This document shows positions 37,153 through 48,105 of a stretch of DNA of 64,000 bases, in pieces. The first letter of the stretch is position 1. Each line of letters starts with the position of its first letter. Below the pieces are notes generated by a model. That model made no database searches and was not told the origin of the DNA. It worked only from the letters and a program-made list of their open reading frames with translations. The translations under genes were made by a program, and so were the position numbers. Source of the stretch: Noviherbaspirillum sp. UKPF54 (GTDB lineage: Bacteria; Pseudomonadota; Gammaproteobacteria; Burkholderiales; Burkholderiaceae_D); contig NZ_CP040128.1 in NCBI RefSeq assembly GCF_007874125.1, forward strand, positions 558,001 through 622,000, read 5' to 3'.

Positions 37153-38160
37153 ATGCGCGCCTGGATGCGGCGCGGCTGGCTGGCATGCGCGCTGTTTCCG
37201 CTTTCCCTAGTTTTTCGGGTAATGTCCGCCGCGCGTCGTACCGCGTACAGGCTGGGCATGGCACGTTCCACGCGCATGCCGGTGCCGATCATTGTGGTCG
37301 GAAACATTTTTGTCGGCGGTACCGGCAAGACGCCTTTCACCATCTGGCTGGTGCAGCAACTGCGGCGTGCTGGCTACGTTCCTGGAGTAATTTCGCGCGG
37401 ATACGGAGCGCATCACGACAACTTGCAAGAAGTCGATGCGCAGTCGTCGCCTGCGACAGTCGGCGACGAACCGCTCCTGATCGCGCATCGCGCCCGCTGT
37501 CCGGTCGTAGTCGGCCGCAACCGCGTTGCGGCGGCGCAGACCCTGCTTGCGCGACATCCGGAAGTCAACCTGATCGTCTCCGACGATGGCTTGCAGCATT
37601 ATGCGTTGCAGCGCGACGTGGAAATCGTCCTGTGCGACGAGCGCGGAAACGGCAACGGCTGGACGTTGCCGGCCGGGCCGCTGCGGGAACCGGCATCGCG
37701 CCGACGTGATTTCACGATCGTCAACGGCGAACATCAACCTGCCGGATTGCAGCAGCCGGTGTTTCGCATGCAACTGGCAGGAGACCAGGCGCAGCGACTG
37801 AGTGCGCCTTCGCAAACGGTAGCGCTGCAGGAACTGCCCGCCATGGCCGGCGTGAGTCAGCCGCGCATCGTGGCGGCAGCGGGAATCGGCAATCCGGCAC
37901 GCTTTTTTGCGATGCTGCGCAACGCGGGGCTCGACATCGCGGAAATGCCGCTGCCGGATCATTTCGCTTTTTCCGAAAATCCTTTTGCCCAAATTCCGGC
38001 CGATATCATTCTGGTCACGGAGAAGGATGCAGTAAAATGTATGCAACTTGATACGCTGAGAAACGACCCGCGCCTGTGGGTCGTACCTGTAACGGCGCGC
38101 CTGGATGGTGCGCTGGCTGAACGCATTGTGGAGAAAGTTCGTGGACGCCCGACTGCTTGA
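37153..38160 (+). CDS. lpxK: tetraacyldisaccharide 4'-kinase
   Basis: The 335-residue enzyme phosphorylates the lipid A disaccharide at the inner membrane. The P-loop VGGTGKTPF lies near residue 55, preceded by one hydrophobic anchor. Later motifs include [17 protein letters not shown] and LVTEKDAVK. The ATG at 37153 fits the normal length and the usual WxRRGW start; a longer frame to 37039 is present but looks like upstream leader. It overlaps the Trm112 gene by 20 bases. Confidence 0.93.
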   Translation: MRAWMRRGWLACALFPLSLVFRVMSAARRTAYRLGMARSTRMPVPIIVVGNIFVGGTGKTPFTIWLVQQLRRAGYVPGVISRGYGAHHDNLQEVDAQSSPATVGDEPLLIAHRARCPVVVGRNRVAAAQTLLARHPEVNLIVSDDGLQHYALQRDVEIVLCDERGNGNGWTLPAGPLREPASRRRDFTIVNGEHQPAGLQQPVFRMQLAGDQAQRLSAPSQTVALQELPAMAGVSQPRIVAAAGIGNPARFFAMLRNAGLDIAEMPLPDHFAFSENPFAQIPADIILVTEKDAVKCMQLDTLRNDPRLWVVPVTARLDGALAERIVEKVRGRPTA

Positions 38161-38335
38161 TATCCTGGTCTGCCCGATTTGCAAGGGACCGCTTGAATAC
38201 AATAAAAACGCGCAGGAGCTGATTTGCAAGCCGGACAAGCTCGCATTCCCGATCCGTGACGGCATTCCGATCATGTGGGCCGACCAGGCACGCGACCTGA
38301 ACGCACCCGCGTCGACCGCGCCCTCGGCCAGCTGA
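38141..38335 (+). CDS. ycaR: Trm112/YcaR family small protein (UPF0434)
   Basis: The 64-residue protein begins with [16 protein letters not shown], the first Cys pair of the family, then [20 protein letters not shown]. YcaR is always found between lpxK and kdsB; its bacterial role is not settled. GTG start with GGAG eight bases upstream. It overlaps the end of lpxK. Confidence 0.9.
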   Translation: MDARLLDILVCPICKGPLEYNKNAQELICKPDKLAFPIRDGIPIMWADQARDLNAPASTAPSAS

Positions 38336-38364
38336 ACGGCACCGACCGCGCTGGCGCCATTCCC

Positions 38365-39123
38365 ATGTCATTTACCGTTATCATTCCCGCCCGCCTGGCG
38401 TCGACGCGCCTGCCCAACAAGCCCTTGGCCGACCTGGGCGGCAAGCCGATGGTCGTGCGCGTCGCGGAGCGGGCCGCGCAATCCGGCGCTGCACGGGTCG
38501 TGGTGGCCACCGACCATGCAGACATTGTCGCCGCCTGCGAGCGGCACGCGGTAACGGTATGCATGACCCGCTCTGATCATCCCTCCGGCACCGACCGCAT
38601 CGCCGAAGTCGCCGCCGCGCTGAAGCTGCCGGATGATGCGGTAATCGTGAATGTGCAGGGTGACGAGCCGCTGATCGATCCGGCGCTGATTTCCGCCACC
38701 GCGGCCCTGATCAATGCGCGCGTGCCGATGGCCACCGCTGCTCATCCGATCGCCGACGTGGCTGACGTCTTCAACCCGAACGTGGTCAAGGTGGTGCTGG
38801 ACAAGACGGGCAGGGCGCTTTATTTTTCGCGTGCCACCATTCCCTGGCATCGCGATGCCTTCGCTCGCACGAAGGAAACGCTTCCCCCCGATTATTGGCC
38901 GTTGCGCCATATCGGGCTTTACGCATACGGCAATACATTCCTGCAGGCTTATCCCCGGCTTGCGCAATCGCCACTGGAGCAGATCGAGGCTCTGGAACAA
39001 TTACGGGTGCTCTGGCACGGCTTTCCGATTGCGGTACACGTGACGGAAAACGCGCCGGCAGCCGGTGTCGATACCCCCGAAGACCTGGCGCGGGTGCGGC
39101 TGCACTTTGGTCAAGAAAATTAG
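38365..39123 (+). CDS. kdsB: CMP-KDO synthetase
   Basis: The 252-residue enzyme activates KDO with CTP for lipopolysaccharide core. The nucleotide-binding start is [16 protein letters not shown]. Other family marks are [25 protein letters not shown] and YSRATIPW-like [11 protein letters not shown], and a C-terminal GVDTPEDL. The start is the ATG 29 bases after the Trm112 gene; the frame extends upstream inside that gene. A weak hairpin lies before adk. Confidence 0.95.
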   Translation: MSFTVIIPARLASTRLPNKPLADLGGKPMVVRVAERAAQSGAARVVVATDHADIVAACERHAVTVCMTRSDHPSGTDRIAEVAAALKLPDDAVIVNVQGDEPLIDPALISATAALINARVPMATAAHPIADVADVFNPNVVKVVLDKTGRALYFSRATIPWHRDAFARTKETLPPDYWPLRHIGLYAYGNTFLQAYPRLAQSPLEQIEALEQLRVLWHGFPIAVHVTENAPAAGVDTPEDLARVRLHFGQEN

Positions 39124-39252
39124 AAGAAAACAATTCCGAAGTGCCGGTTTGGCAGAATTCTGTGGTAAGTTTCATGCAATGTTTGTGTGATAAAAAGCAT
39201 GTCTTGGGGTGAAACACACCCATCACCACGACCGAATTTAAAACTCGTTTAG

Positions 39253-39916
<664 letters not shown>

Positions 39917-39918
<2 letters not shown>

Positions 39919-39948
39919 AAAAAGCGGACCTAGTGTCCGCTTTTTTTT
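39917..39948. terminator. bidirectional terminator after adk
   Basis: Stem GCGGAC/GTCCGC with loop CTAGT, flanked by seven A and eight T. Confidence 0.9.
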
Positions 39949-40148
39949 GCCATGGCCGGGCTTGATCCAGCTCAGACAGCGAGCGGCCCAATCCGACTCC
40001 AATAAAGAAGAACGGAAGAGTTTTTGCAGTACGCAGCGCCCGCAGGACGACGACGGCAATGCCGGCCGGTCGCAAGTGAAGGCAGATGCCTCCGCCGTCC
40101 TCCGGACCGTGTTCCAACTTAGACGTGAACAACAATGGAGGTAAGAAT

Positions 40149-42293
40149 ATGGCAACAGGCTTGTGGTTTGCCGTGGCATGCGGCGTCATTGCCGTCATCT
40201 ACGGGCTGATATCGCGCAGCTGGATCTTGAACCAGGACGCGGGCAATGCACGCATGCAGGAAATCGCCGCAGCCATCCAGCAAGGCGCGGCCGCCTATCT
40301 TGCACGACAGTACCGCACCATCGGCATTGTCGGCGTCGTCCTGTTCATTGTCATCGCCCTCATCCCCGGCCTCGGCCTCAAGACGGCGCTGGGATTCCTG
40401 CTCGGAGCGCTGTTGTCGGGCGCCTGCGGCTTTATCGGCATGAATGTCTCGGTGCGTGCCAACGTGCGCACTGCTCAGGCCGCGACCAAGGGCATGAACG
40501 ACGCCCTGAACGTCGCTTTCAAGGGCGGTGCGATCACAGGCATGCTGGTGGTCGGACTTGGCCTGCTGGGCGTGACACTGTTCTACTGGGGGCTCAGTTC
40601 ATCCGCGGCCGCAGCCGGCGCCTCGGCGCATGACGTCATCAAGCCGCTCATCGGGCTGGGCTTCGGCGCATCGCTGATCTCGATCTTCGCGCGCTTGGGC
40701 GGCGGCATCTTCACCAAGGGCGCCGACGTCGGCGCGGACCTGGTCGGCAAGGTCGAAGCAGGCATTCCCGAAGACGACCCGCGCAACCCGGCGGTGATCG
40801 CCGACAACGTCGGCGACAACGTCGGCGACTGTGCCGGCATGGCGGCCGACCTTTTCGAAACCTACGTGGTGACGCTGATTGCGACAATGTTGCTCGGCGC
40901 GCTGGTGGTCACCGGGGCGGAGACCCAGGCCATCCTGTATCCGCTGCTGCTGGGCGGGGTGTCGATCCTGGCATCGATCGTCGGCTGCTCGATGGTCAAG
41001 GCCCGGCCCGGCAAAAAAATCATGTTCGCGCTCTACACCGGCCTGTGGTGGGCGGCGGGCCTGTCGCTGATCGGCTTCGCGATCGTGACCTGGACCTTGA
41101 TGCCCGAGGCAATGCGCATGCCGATGATGGGCTCGGCAGTGGCCGGCATCGTCCTGACCGGTCTCATGGTCTACATTACCGAGTATTACACCGGCACCGA
41201 ATTCAAGCCGGTGCGCCATATCGCCGAAGCGTCCACCACCGGCCACGGCACCAACATCATCGCCGGTCTGGGCGTATCGATGAAGGCCACCGCTTACCCG
41301 GTGCTGGCGGTATGCATCGCCATCCTGACCACGTACTGGCTGGCCGGACTGTATGGCGTGGCAATCGCCGCAACCTCGATGCTGTCTATGGCCGGCATCA
41401 TCGTCGCGCTCGATGCCTACGGCCCGATCACCGACAACGCCGGCGGCATCGCCGAGATGTCGGATCTGCCGGCCTCGGTGCGCGCGATCACCGATCCGCT
41501 CGATGCTGTGGGCAACACCACCAAGGCTGTGACCAAGGGCTATGCGATCGGCTCGGCCGGCCTGGCCGCGCTGGTGCTGTTTGCGGACTATACGCATGCG
41601 CTCGATTCGGTCGGCAAGAGCACCTCGTTCGACTTGTCCAATCCGATGGTGATCGTCGGCCTGTTCATCGGCGGCCTGATTCCCTACCTGTTCGGCGCCA
41701 TGGCGATGGAAGCGGTGGGGCGCGCGGCCGGCGCGGTGGTCATCGAAGTGCGCCGCCAGTTCCGCGAGATCAAGGGCATCATGGATGGCAGCGGCAAGCC
41801 GCAGTACGACCGCGCGGTCGATATGCTGACGGCTTCCGCGATCAGGGAAATGATCGTGCCTTCGCTCCTGCCGGTCGCGGTGCCGATCCTGGTAGGGCTG
41901 GTGCTCGGGCCGGCCGCACTCGGCGGCTTGCTGATGGGAACGATCGTCACCGGCCTGTTCGTCGCGATTTCGATGACCACCGGTGGCGGCGCATGGGATA
42001 ACGCCAAGAAATACATTGAAGACGGCAACCACGGCGGCAAGGGGTCCGAAGCCCACAAGGCGGCGGTAACCGGTGACACGGTCGGCGACCCGTACAAAGA
42101 TACGGCCGGTCCTGCCGTCAATCCGCTGATCAAGATCATCAATATCGTCGCGTTGCTGCTGGTTCCGCTGCTGCCTTCGGTTGGCGTGCAGATGTCCATT
42201 CCGCATGCTGCGGTGCCGGCTGCGGTGACGGCCCCGGCGGCTGCCACGACGACGACCGCGCCAGCCGCAGATCAGGCTGCGACGAAACAATAA
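40149..42293 (+). CDS. hppA: membrane-bound proton-pumping pyrophosphatase, K+-independent type
   Basis: The 714-residue protein has about sixteen membrane helices. The pyrophosphate site is visible in [18 protein letters not shown], written here as [11 protein letters not shown], and [19 protein letters not shown], and later [11 protein letters not shown] and [13 protein letters not shown]. The motif GNTTKA has Lys where potassium-dependent forms have Ala, so it is likely potassium-independent. It uses pyrophosphate energy to pump protons across the inner membrane. The start is the ATG after TGGAGGTAAGAAT. The C-terminal 30 residues are Ala/Thr-rich and probably disordered. Confidence 0.95.
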   Translation: MATGLWFAVACGVIAVIYGLISRSWILNQDAGNARMQEIAAAIQQGAAAYLARQYRTIGIVGVVLFIVIALIPGLGLKTALGFLLGALLSGACGFIGMNVSVRANVRTAQAATKGMNDALNVAFKGGAITGMLVVGLGLLGVTLFYWGLSSSAAAAGASAHDVIKPLIGLGFGASLISIFARLGGGIFTKGADVGADLVGKVEAGIPEDDPRNPAVIADNVGDNVGDCAGMAADLFETYVVTLIATMLLGALVVTGAETQAILYPLLLGGVSILASIVGCSMVKARPGKKIMFALYTGLWWAAGLSLIGFAIVTWTLMPEAMRMPMMGSAVAGIVLTGLMVYITEYYTGTEFKPVRHIAEASTTGHGTNIIAGLGVSMKATAYPVLAVCIAILTTYWLAGLYGVAIAATSMLSMAGIIVALDAYGPITDNAGGIAEMSDLPASVRAITDPLDAVGNTTKAVTKGYAIGSAGLAALVLFADYTHALDSVGKSTSFDLSNPMVIVGLFIGGLIPYLFGAMAMEAVGRAAGAVVIEVRRQFREIKGIMDGSGKPQYDRAVDMLTASAIREMIVPSLLPVAVPILVGLVLGPAALGGLLMGTIVTGLFVAISMTTGGGAWDNAKKYIEDGNHGGKGSEAHKAAVTGDTVGDPYKDTAGPAVNPLIKIINIVALLLVPLLPSVGVQMSIPHAAVPAAVTAPAAATTTTAPAADQAATKQ

Positions 42294-42309
42294 GCGCATT
42301 CGTCCCGGC

Positions 42310-42340
42310 AAAAGGCAGCTTCGGCTGCCTTTTGTCTTTT
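42310..42340 (+). terminator. intrinsic terminator after hppA
   Basis: Stem AAAAGGCAGC/GCTGCCTTTT with loop TTCG, then T-rich. Confidence 0.9.
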
Positions 42341-42369
42341 GCTGCAAATTCGCTAAAATGGCCAAAAAT

Positions 42370-42389
42370 TTACGTTTACGTAAACGTAA
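42370..42389. promoter_or_regulatory. perfect 20-bp palindrome, candidate operator
   Basis: TTACGTTTACGTAAACGTAA is its own complement and lies 46 bases before the short-chain dehydrogenase start. It looks like a site for a dimeric regulator; it resembles from memory the ACGT-containing operators of LiuR-type regulators of branched-chain amino acid breakdown. Confidence 0.6.
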
Positions 42390-42435
42390 TTCTTGGTGGC
42401 ACTCTTCGCCACCCACATTCCACAGAGAGGAAAAA

Positions 42436-43194
42436 ATGCAAATTGGAAACAACGTATTCATCGTTACCGGCGGTGCATCCGGCTTGGGCGCAGCAACGGC
42501 GCGGATGATTGTCGACAACGGCGGCAAGGTCGTGATCGCCGACGTACAGGTGGAAGCGGGTGAAAAGCTCGCCACCGAGCTGAAAGGCCGCTTCGTCAAG
42601 TGCGACGTCACTTCGGAGGCGGACGCCAAGGCCGTGGTCGATGCGGCCACGTCGATGGGCACTCTGCGCGGCCTGGTCAACTGCGCCGGCATCGCGCCGG
42701 CCGTCAAAACGGTAGGCAAGGATGGTCCGCACCCGCTGGACGTATTTCAGCGCACCGTCAACGTCAACCTCGTCGGCACCTTCAACATGGCGCGCCTGGC
42801 GGCAGATGCCATGTCCAAGACCGACGCCAGTGCGGACGGCGAGCGCGGCGTGATCATCAATACCGCATCGGTCGCCGCCTACGACGGCCAGATCGGTCAG
42901 GCCGCCTATGGCGCATCGAAGGCGGCGGTGGTCGGCATGACATTGCCCATGGCCCGCGACCTGTCGCGCAACGGCATTCGCGTTATGACGATTGCCCCCG
43001 GTATCTTCGAGACGCCCATGCTGCTGGGCATGCCGCAGGAAGTGCAGGATGCGCTTGGACGCATGGTGCCGTTCCCCCCTCGTCTCGGCAAAGCGGCCGA
43101 GTACGCTCACCTGGCCAAGTCCATTATCGAAAACGTGATGCTCAACGGCGAAACGATTCGTCTGGACGGCGCCATTCGCATGCAGCCGAAATAA
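42436..43194 (+). CDS. short-chain dehydrogenase, HSD17B10-like 3-hydroxyacyl-CoA dehydrogenase
   Basis: The 252-residue protein has the NAD site [10 protein letters not shown], Asp in IADVQ, NCAGI, and the catalytic YGASK with Ser upstream in NTASVAA. It is closest by appearance to the type II 3-hydroxyacyl-CoA dehydrogenases (2-methyl-3-hydroxybutyryl-CoA), with [14 protein letters not shown] and [11 protein letters not shown]. That would place it in isoleucine or fatty acid breakdown; other substrates are possible. GAGAGG precedes the ATG by five bases. The palindrome upstream is likely its operator. Confidence 0.85.
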   Translation: MQIGNNVFIVTGGASGLGAATARMIVDNGGKVVIADVQVEAGEKLATELKGRFVKCDVTSEADAKAVVDAATSMGTLRGLVNCAGIAPAVKTVGKDGPHPLDVFQRTVNVNLVGTFNMARLAADAMSKTDASADGERGVIINTASVAAYDGQIGQAAYGASKAAVVGMTLPMARDLSRNGIRVMTIAPGIFETPMLLGMPQEVQDALGRMVPFPPRLGKAAEYAHLAKSIIENVMLNGETIRLDGAIRMQPK

Positions 43195-43250
43195 TGCCGC
43201 TGCCTGGGGCGCTAGCCGCCCCGGCCTCATTTCCGGCAATGAGGCAACGC

Positions 43251-43279
43251 AAGCCCGGGCCGAATGGGGCGGGCTTTTG
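43251..43279 (+). terminator. probable terminator after the dehydrogenase
   Basis: A 7-bp stem AAGCCCG/CGGGCTT with a 12-base loop and a short T run. Confidence 0.55.
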
Positions 43280-43351
43280 CGAAGACCTGCAATGACAGCT
43301 GTTTTTGCCCGGGCTAGACTAGCCTGATCCATTCACGCGCTAGCAATTCCC

Positions 43352-45160
43352 ATGAACAAGACCAGAATCAGTTCTCTTGCGCTCGTCCTGGCCCTGCTCG
43401 CCGGTTGTGCAACCGGCCCGGTATCTCGGCAGGTAGTACCGATGCCCGGCATGCAAGCCCCGGAAGGCGCCTCCGGCTATGCCGAAAAAGCCGGCTGGAC
43501 GGCGCGCAAATTCATGGTGGCGACTGCCAATCCGCTTGCCACCGACGCGGGCTATCAGGTACTGCGCGTGGGCGGCTCCGCCGTCGACGCGGCAATCGCG
43601 GTGCAGATGGTCTTGACGCTGGTCGAACCACAATCCTCCGGCATCGGCGGCGGCGCATTCATGCTTTATTTCGATCGGGCCGCGCAAGGCGACAAGTCCA
43701 TCAAGGCTTTCGACGGCCGTGAAACCGCGCCAGCCGCCGCCACCGACAAGCTGTTCCAGACACCGCAAGGCAAGGCGATGCCGTTTTATGACGGCGTTGT
43801 CGGCGGCCGATCGGTCGGTGCGCCGGGCGTGCTGCGCATGCTTGAATTGGCGCACAGGCAGTATGGAAAACTGCCCTGGGCATCGCTGTTCGCGCCGGCG
43901 ATCAGGCTGGCGGAGGAGGGCTTTCCGGTCAGTCCGCGTCTTGCGACTTTGTTGAAAAGCGAGCAGCACCTGAAAAAGGATGCGGTAGCGGCGGCCTATT
44001 TTTACGACAAGGATGGCAATCCCTGGCCGGCCGGGCATGTGCTGAAAAATCCAGCGCTGGCCAAGGTGTTGCGCGACATTGCATTGGGTGGCGCCGACCC
44101 ATTCTACAAGGGGCCGATCGCGCGCGACATCGAAGCGAAGGTACGCAATCATCCAACCAACCCCGGCTTGCTCTCCGCGGCCGACATCGCCGCGTACCAG
44201 GCCAAGGTGCGCGAGCCGGTCTGTGCCGATTACAGGACATGGACGGTATGCGGCATGCCGCCGCCGTCTTCCGGCGGGATCGCGATTGCCCAGATGCTGG
44301 GCATGCTGGAGACGAAGGACATGCGTTCGCTCGCGCCGAAGGATGGGCAGCTGGATGCCCAGGCGGTGCACCTGTTTTCGGAAGCCGGACGTCTCGCCTA
44401 TGCCGACCGCGCCCGTTATGTGGCCGACACCGACTTCGTGCCCTTGCCGGGCAATGGCGTCAAGCCGCTGCTCGACAAGAAGTATCTCGTCGAGCGGGCG
44501 GCGCTGATCACTGACCAGTCGATGGGGCAGGCTCAGGCTGGCATGCCTCTCGCGATCGATGTTGCCCGGGGAGCGGATACCTCGCCCGAACTGCCTAGCA
44601 CATCGCATATTTCGATCGTCGATGCCAGGGGAAACGCAATTTCGATGACGACGACCATCGAAGATGCGTTCGGCTCGCGGCAGATGGTGGATGGATTCCT
44701 GCTGAATAATCAGCTAACCGATTTTTCGTTCGACGCGAAGGACGCGCATGGCCCGGTCGCCAACCGCGTCCAGCCCAACAAGCGGCCGCGCAGTTCGATG
44801 GCGCCGACGCTGGTGTTCGAGAAGGGCAGCGGCGAGCTGGTGCTGTCGACCGGTTCGCCCGGCGGTTCGGCGATCATCAACTACGTTGCCAAGGTTCTGG
44901 TCGCGACGATGGACTGGGGCCTGAACGTGCAGCAGGCGATCAACCTGCCCAACTTCGGCAGCCGCAACGGCCCTACCGAGCTGGAGCAGGGGCGGGTGTC
45001 TCCCAAGCTGGTCGAGCAGTTGAAAGCGAAGGGGCACAACGTGCGACTCATGGAGCAGACGTCGGGCCTGCAGGGCATCATGCGCGTGCGCATTCACGGC
45101 GACGAAATGTGGTTCGGCGGCGCCGACCCGCGTCGCGAAGGCAGCGTCATGGGCGACTGA
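43352..45160 (+). CDS. ggt: gamma-glutamyltranspeptidase, lipoprotein form
   Basis: The 602-residue proenzyme has a lipobox (LLAGCA, Cys about residue 19), so it is likely membrane-anchored in the periplasm. The N-terminal subunit has GGSAVDAAIAVQ and SSGIGGGAFML. The self-cleavage and nucleophile Thr is in PSTSHISIVD. The C-terminal subunit has the RPRSSMAPTLVF and STGSPGGSAIINYV segments that bind the gamma-glutamyl group. It splits glutathione and related peptides. The start follows a weak site. Confidence 0.92.
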   Translation: MNKTRISSLALVLALLAGCATGPVSRQVVPMPGMQAPEGASGYAEKAGWTARKFMVATANPLATDAGYQVLRVGGSAVDAAIAVQMVLTLVEPQSSGIGGGAFMLYFDRAAQGDKSIKAFDGRETAPAAATDKLFQTPQGKAMPFYDGVVGGRSVGAPGVLRMLELAHRQYGKLPWASLFAPAIRLAEEGFPVSPRLATLLKSEQHLKKDAVAAAYFYDKDGNPWPAGHVLKNPALAKVLRDIALGGADPFYKGPIARDIEAKVRNHPTNPGLLSAADIAAYQAKVREPVCADYRTWTVCGMPPPSSGGIAIAQMLGMLETKDMRSLAPKDGQLDAQAVHLFSEAGRLAYADRARYVADTDFVPLPGNGVKPLLDKKYLVERAALITDQSMGQAQAGMPLAIDVARGADTSPELPSTSHISIVDARGNAISMTTTIEDAFGSRQMVDGFLLNNQLTDFSFDAKDAHGPVANRVQPNKRPRSSMAPTLVFEKGSGELVLSTGSPGGSAIINYVAKVLVATMDWGLNVQQAINLPNFGSRNGPTELEQGRVSPKLVEQLKAKGHNVRLMEQTSGLQGIMRVRIHGDEMWFGGADPRREGSVMGD

Positions 45161-45252
45161 CGCGCCAGCGGCCTGATCGTGCCGCGTTGTTTTTGCATGA
45201 GGCGAACGCGGCATGTCTCCCCAAATACGACCCGCCCTGCTAATCTGCCGGT

Positions 45253-46467
45253 ATGGGAGACAAGAAAAAAACCGGGTTGGTGTTGACGGGAGGCGGCGCG
45301 CGCGCCGCTTATCAGGTCGGTGTCCTGCAGGGCATATCCACGATACTGGGCGAGGCAGGATGGCGGCCCGAACGCAATCCCTACGACATCATCTGCGGCA
45401 CTTCTGCCGGCGCCATCAATGCCACGGCGCTGGCATGCCATGCCGACAACTTCGAGGAAGGATTGCACAGGGTCCTGCACGTCTGGGAGAATTTCAGCGC
45501 GGACCAGGTCTACCGCGCCGATTCGCTGGGCGTGATCCGGTCCGGCGCCAAGTGGCTGTCGCTGCTGTCGTTCGGCTGGGTGTTGCGCAGATGGAGGGCG
45601 ACATCGCCCAACGCGCTGCTGGACAATACGCCGCTGGTGACGCTCTTGAACCGGATGCTCAATTTCCCGCGGCTGGATGCGGCGCTGCTCGACGGCGCGC
45701 TGCATGCGCTGGCGGTGTCGGCGTCGTCCTATACCGCCGGCCAGCACATCACGTTCTTCCAGACCGAGGCGGACATCGCGCCGTGGGTGCGCTCGCAGCG
45801 CATTGCGCTGCGCAGCCAGATTGGCGTCGAGCACCTGCTGGCCTCGTCCGCCATCCCGCTGATCTTTCCGGCCATGCCGATCTTTTGCAACGGCCGGCGC
45901 GAATATTTCGGCGACGGCTCGATGCGCCAGCTGGCGCCGATTTCACCGGCGATCCATCTCGGTGCCGAAAAGGTGCTGGTGATCGGCGCGGGGCGGCTGA
46001 TCGAACAGCCGCGCGACATTGCGACGTCGGCTCAATACCCGACCCTGGCGCAGATCGCGGGCCATGCCATGTCCAGCATCTTCCTGGACAGCCTGGCTGT
46101 CGACATCGAACGGATGAGTCGCATCAACCTGACGCTTTCGGTCCTGACCGAGGAACAAAGGGCGAGAACGCCTTTGCGTCCGATCGATATGCTCATCATT
46201 GCTCCGTCGGAGCGACTCGACGAGATTGCCGTGCGCCACGTACATAGCCTGCCACGCCCGATCCGCGCTTTGCTCGGTGCAATCGGCGCGACGGACGAAC
46301 GGGGCGGCGCACTGGCATCCTACCTGCTGTTCGAGGCGAGCTATACCGGCGAATTGATCCGGCTCGGGCAGGCCGATGCGCTGGAGCGCCGCATCGATGT
46401 GCTCAATTTCTTTGGAATGACGCAAAGCGGCGCGTTGCCGCTGGAAGGCGTGATCAGGACCGGTTGA
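45253..46467 (+). CDS. patatin-like phospholipase
   Basis: The 404-residue protein has the patatin catalytic features: GGGARAAYQVGVL (oxyanion), the nucleophile elbow GTSAGA, and the dyad Asp in GDGS. It has no signal peptide. Patatins hydrolyse acyl chains from membrane lipids; a few are toxins, most have unknown roles. No RBS is clear before the ATG, which follows CTGCCGGT. It is 92 bases after ggt and read in the same direction. A hydrophobic segment near residue 105 may bind the membrane. Confidence 0.85.
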   Translation: MGDKKKTGLVLTGGGARAAYQVGVLQGISTILGEAGWRPERNPYDIICGTSAGAINATALACHADNFEEGLHRVLHVWENFSADQVYRADSLGVIRSGAKWLSLLSFGWVLRRWRATSPNALLDNTPLVTLLNRMLNFPRLDAALLDGALHALAVSASSYTAGQHITFFQTEADIAPWVRSQRIALRSQIGVEHLLASSAIPLIFPAMPIFCNGRREYFGDGSMRQLAPISPAIHLGAEKVLVIGAGRLIEQPRDIATSAQYPTLAQIAGHAMSSIFLDSLAVDIERMSRINLTLSVLTEEQRARTPLRPIDMLIIAPSERLDEIAVRHVHSLPRPIRALLGAIGATDERGGALASYLLFEASYTGELIRLGQADALERRIDVLNFFGMTQSGALPLEGVIRTG

Positions 46468-46533
46468 GGCGCGCTGTCGGAAAGGATGGGAGGCGGAGAT
46501 CGCCGCTCCCGGCAGGAGCGGCGGACTGGTCCT

Positions 46534-46839
46534 TCAATCGTGGTGGTGATGCTTCCAGTGGCCCTGCCCGTGCCCGTGTTTCCGATAGCGTACTTCCTCA
46601 ACGTAATAGGGCTGGCTGTACTCGACAATCGTCGCCGGACGGACATACACCGGCTGCGGACGTACATAGACGGGCTGCGGCTGGACATAGACGGCCGGCG
46701 GAGGTGCATACACAGGTGCCGGCGATCCCACGCTGACCGACCAGCTGACGTCGCCATGGGCATGTGCAAAGGTCAGCGGCGCGACTAGCGCAATGGCCGC
46801 AATAAGCTTGGTAACTGAAATTCTGAAGAGGTGTTGCAT
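46534..46839 (-). CDS. exported small protein with PVYV repeats
   Basis: The 101-residue protein has a signal peptide (cleavage after AHA near residue 26), a repetitive middle with PAPVYAPP and PQPVYVRPQPVYV units, and a His/Lys-rich tail with KHHHHD. AGGAG lies seven bases before the ATG at 46839; a longer frame upstream lacks support. Similar Tyr/Pro-rich periplasmic proteins are common in Burkholderiales and unknown in function. The His-rich end could bind metal. Confidence 0.7.
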   Translation of the reverse strand: MQHLFRISVTKLIAAIALVAPLTFAHAHGDVSWSVSVGSPAPVYAPPPAVYVQPQPVYVRPQPVYVRPATIVEYSQPYYVEEVRYRKHGHGQGHWKHHHHD

Positions 46840-47187
46840 GACGTTCTCCTTAATGTCCTCTTGTACATTAAACGCCATTGCAGCGGGAAGCGGCTACTGG
46901 CAATTATTCAAAGGCAAGTAAGTTTTGAAACAATTTGTAATGGCGGAGCGTTCGGAGGCAATCATGCAAAATGATTCACACTTCATGTCAAAAAGCATGG
47001 GCAAAATAATGAGCAGCATGACCAATGAAACAAGAAAGTAAAAAGCTGGCAAGGTTATTTCCAATATTGCAATCTAGAGAATTTCTTACCACAAATTGAG
47101 TTGATTCGCTTATCACAACAAGTTACTCTACGGTATTACGAGCATCGATCTTGTTGATCTTGCAATTAATCGGGTAGGCACTCGACG
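46840..47187. other. AT-rich intergenic region
   Basis: About 350 bases, clearly AT-richer than the genes around. It lies between divergent genes and must hold the promoter of the RNase gene. A tiny frame of 18 codons at about 46986 has no convincing ribosome site. No repeat or RNA gene seen. Confidence 0.5.
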
Positions 47188-47562
47188 ATGAACGCTAAGT
47201 TTCTTAGAAACTGGATATTGGTCCTTGCGACGTTATTGCTTTCAATAACTGTTTTTGCAAGGGAAGTAGCACCTCTGGGAAGCATTGATGCCCAGGAGTT
47301 GCCCAAAGAGGCAAGGCAAACGCTCGCGCTGATCAAGCAGGGCGGCCCTTTTCCCTATGCCAAGGACGGTGTCGTTTTCGGCAACTATGAAGGGGTTTTG
47401 CCGAAACGGAAGCGCGGGTATTATCACGAATTTACGGTGAAGACTCCTGGCGCCCGCAACCGCGGCGCACGCCGCATCATCAGCGGAGGAGAGCCAGCCT
47501 CGTCGGGGGAGTATTACTACACCGACGACCACTATGCGACTTTCAGGCGCATCAGAGAGTAA
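47188..47562 (+). CDS. secreted guanyl-specific ribonuclease (RNase Sa/barnase family)
   Basis: The 124-residue protein has a signal peptide (about residues 1-24, ending FAR) and a mature part that follows RNase Sa closely: PFPYAKDGVVFGN, GYYHEFTV with the catalytic Glu, TPGARNRGARRII with the catalytic Arg, and TDDHYATF with the catalytic His. It cuts RNA after guanosine. The gene starts after a weak site and is followed three bases after its stop by the barstar-like gene. Base use is AT-richer than its neighbours, hinting at transfer. Confidence 0.9.
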   Translation: MNAKFLRNWILVLATLLLSITVFAREVAPLGSIDAQELPKEARQTLALIKQGGPFPYAKDGVVFGNYEGVLPKRKRGYYHEFTVKTPGARNRGARRIISGGEPASSGEYYYTDDHYATFRRIRE

Positions 47563-47565
47563 GCA

Positions 47566-48027
47566 ATGCGATTCGAGTCATTCCACACTGAACCTTCTTC
47601 TATGCACATCGTACGAGCCGAGGAAGACATGAGCTTGTTTAAAACCGTGCCACCCAATGTGGTGCAGTCCATCCGTGCGTTCCGGGTCACCGACCTGCAG
47701 GAAGAAGCCGCCCGCCTCGGCCAACACTTTCTGTATGCGTATTGTGCGGATGCAACGACCAAGCAGCAGGTGCTTGCTTGCATCGCCAACGCTTTTCATT
47801 TTCCCAAGCATTTCGGCAAGAACTTCGACGCGCTGAGCGATTGCCTGACCGATCTTCCTTACAAGGCAGGGCCGCAGCCCGGATTTCTGGTGGTGATCGA
47901 ACAATTGCCCAATACGCCGAAATTCGACAAGGAGGCGCGCGAAACCCTGCTGGACGTATTCCGCGACGCCGCCGAGTTCTGGGCTGAAAAGAAGGTGGCG
48001 TTCCGGGTTTTCTATTCTTTCCAGTAG
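47566..48027 (+). CDS. barstar-family RNase inhibitor
   Basis: The 153-residue protein has the barstar segment in AFHFPKHFGKNFDALSDCL (residues about 78-96), where the Asp binds the RNase active site, then a C-terminal strand FRVFYSF. The first 50 residues extend beyond barstar itself. It stays in the cytoplasm and should protect the cell from the upstream RNase. It starts four bases after that gene's stop, so both are co-translated. Confidence 0.88.
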   Translation: MRFESFHTEPSSMHIVRAEEDMSLFKTVPPNVVQSIRAFRVTDLQEEAARLGQHFLYAYCADATTKQQVLACIANAFHFPKHFGKNFDALSDCLTDLPYKAGPQPGFLVVIEQLPNTPKFDKEARETLLDVFRDAAEFWAEKKVAFRVFYSFQ

Positions 48028-48051
48028 ACGGAGCGATATCGGCGGAGCCGG

Positions 48052-48080
48052 AAGCCGACCCGATGGTCGGCTTTTTTATT
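48052..48080 (+). terminator. terminator after the barstar gene
   Basis: Stem AAGCCGACC/GGTCGGCTT with loop CGAT, then TTTTATT. Confidence 0.88.
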
Positions 48081-48105
48081 TCCGCAGTGCGGTAAAATGC
48101 GCGCC

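Noticed and set aside
40599-42719. 706-codon minus-strand frame
   Set aside because: Shadow of the pyrophosphatase gene; His/Arg/Asp-rich, no family.
46986-47042. 18-codon frame in the AT-rich gap
   Set aside because: No ribosome site and no clear role.
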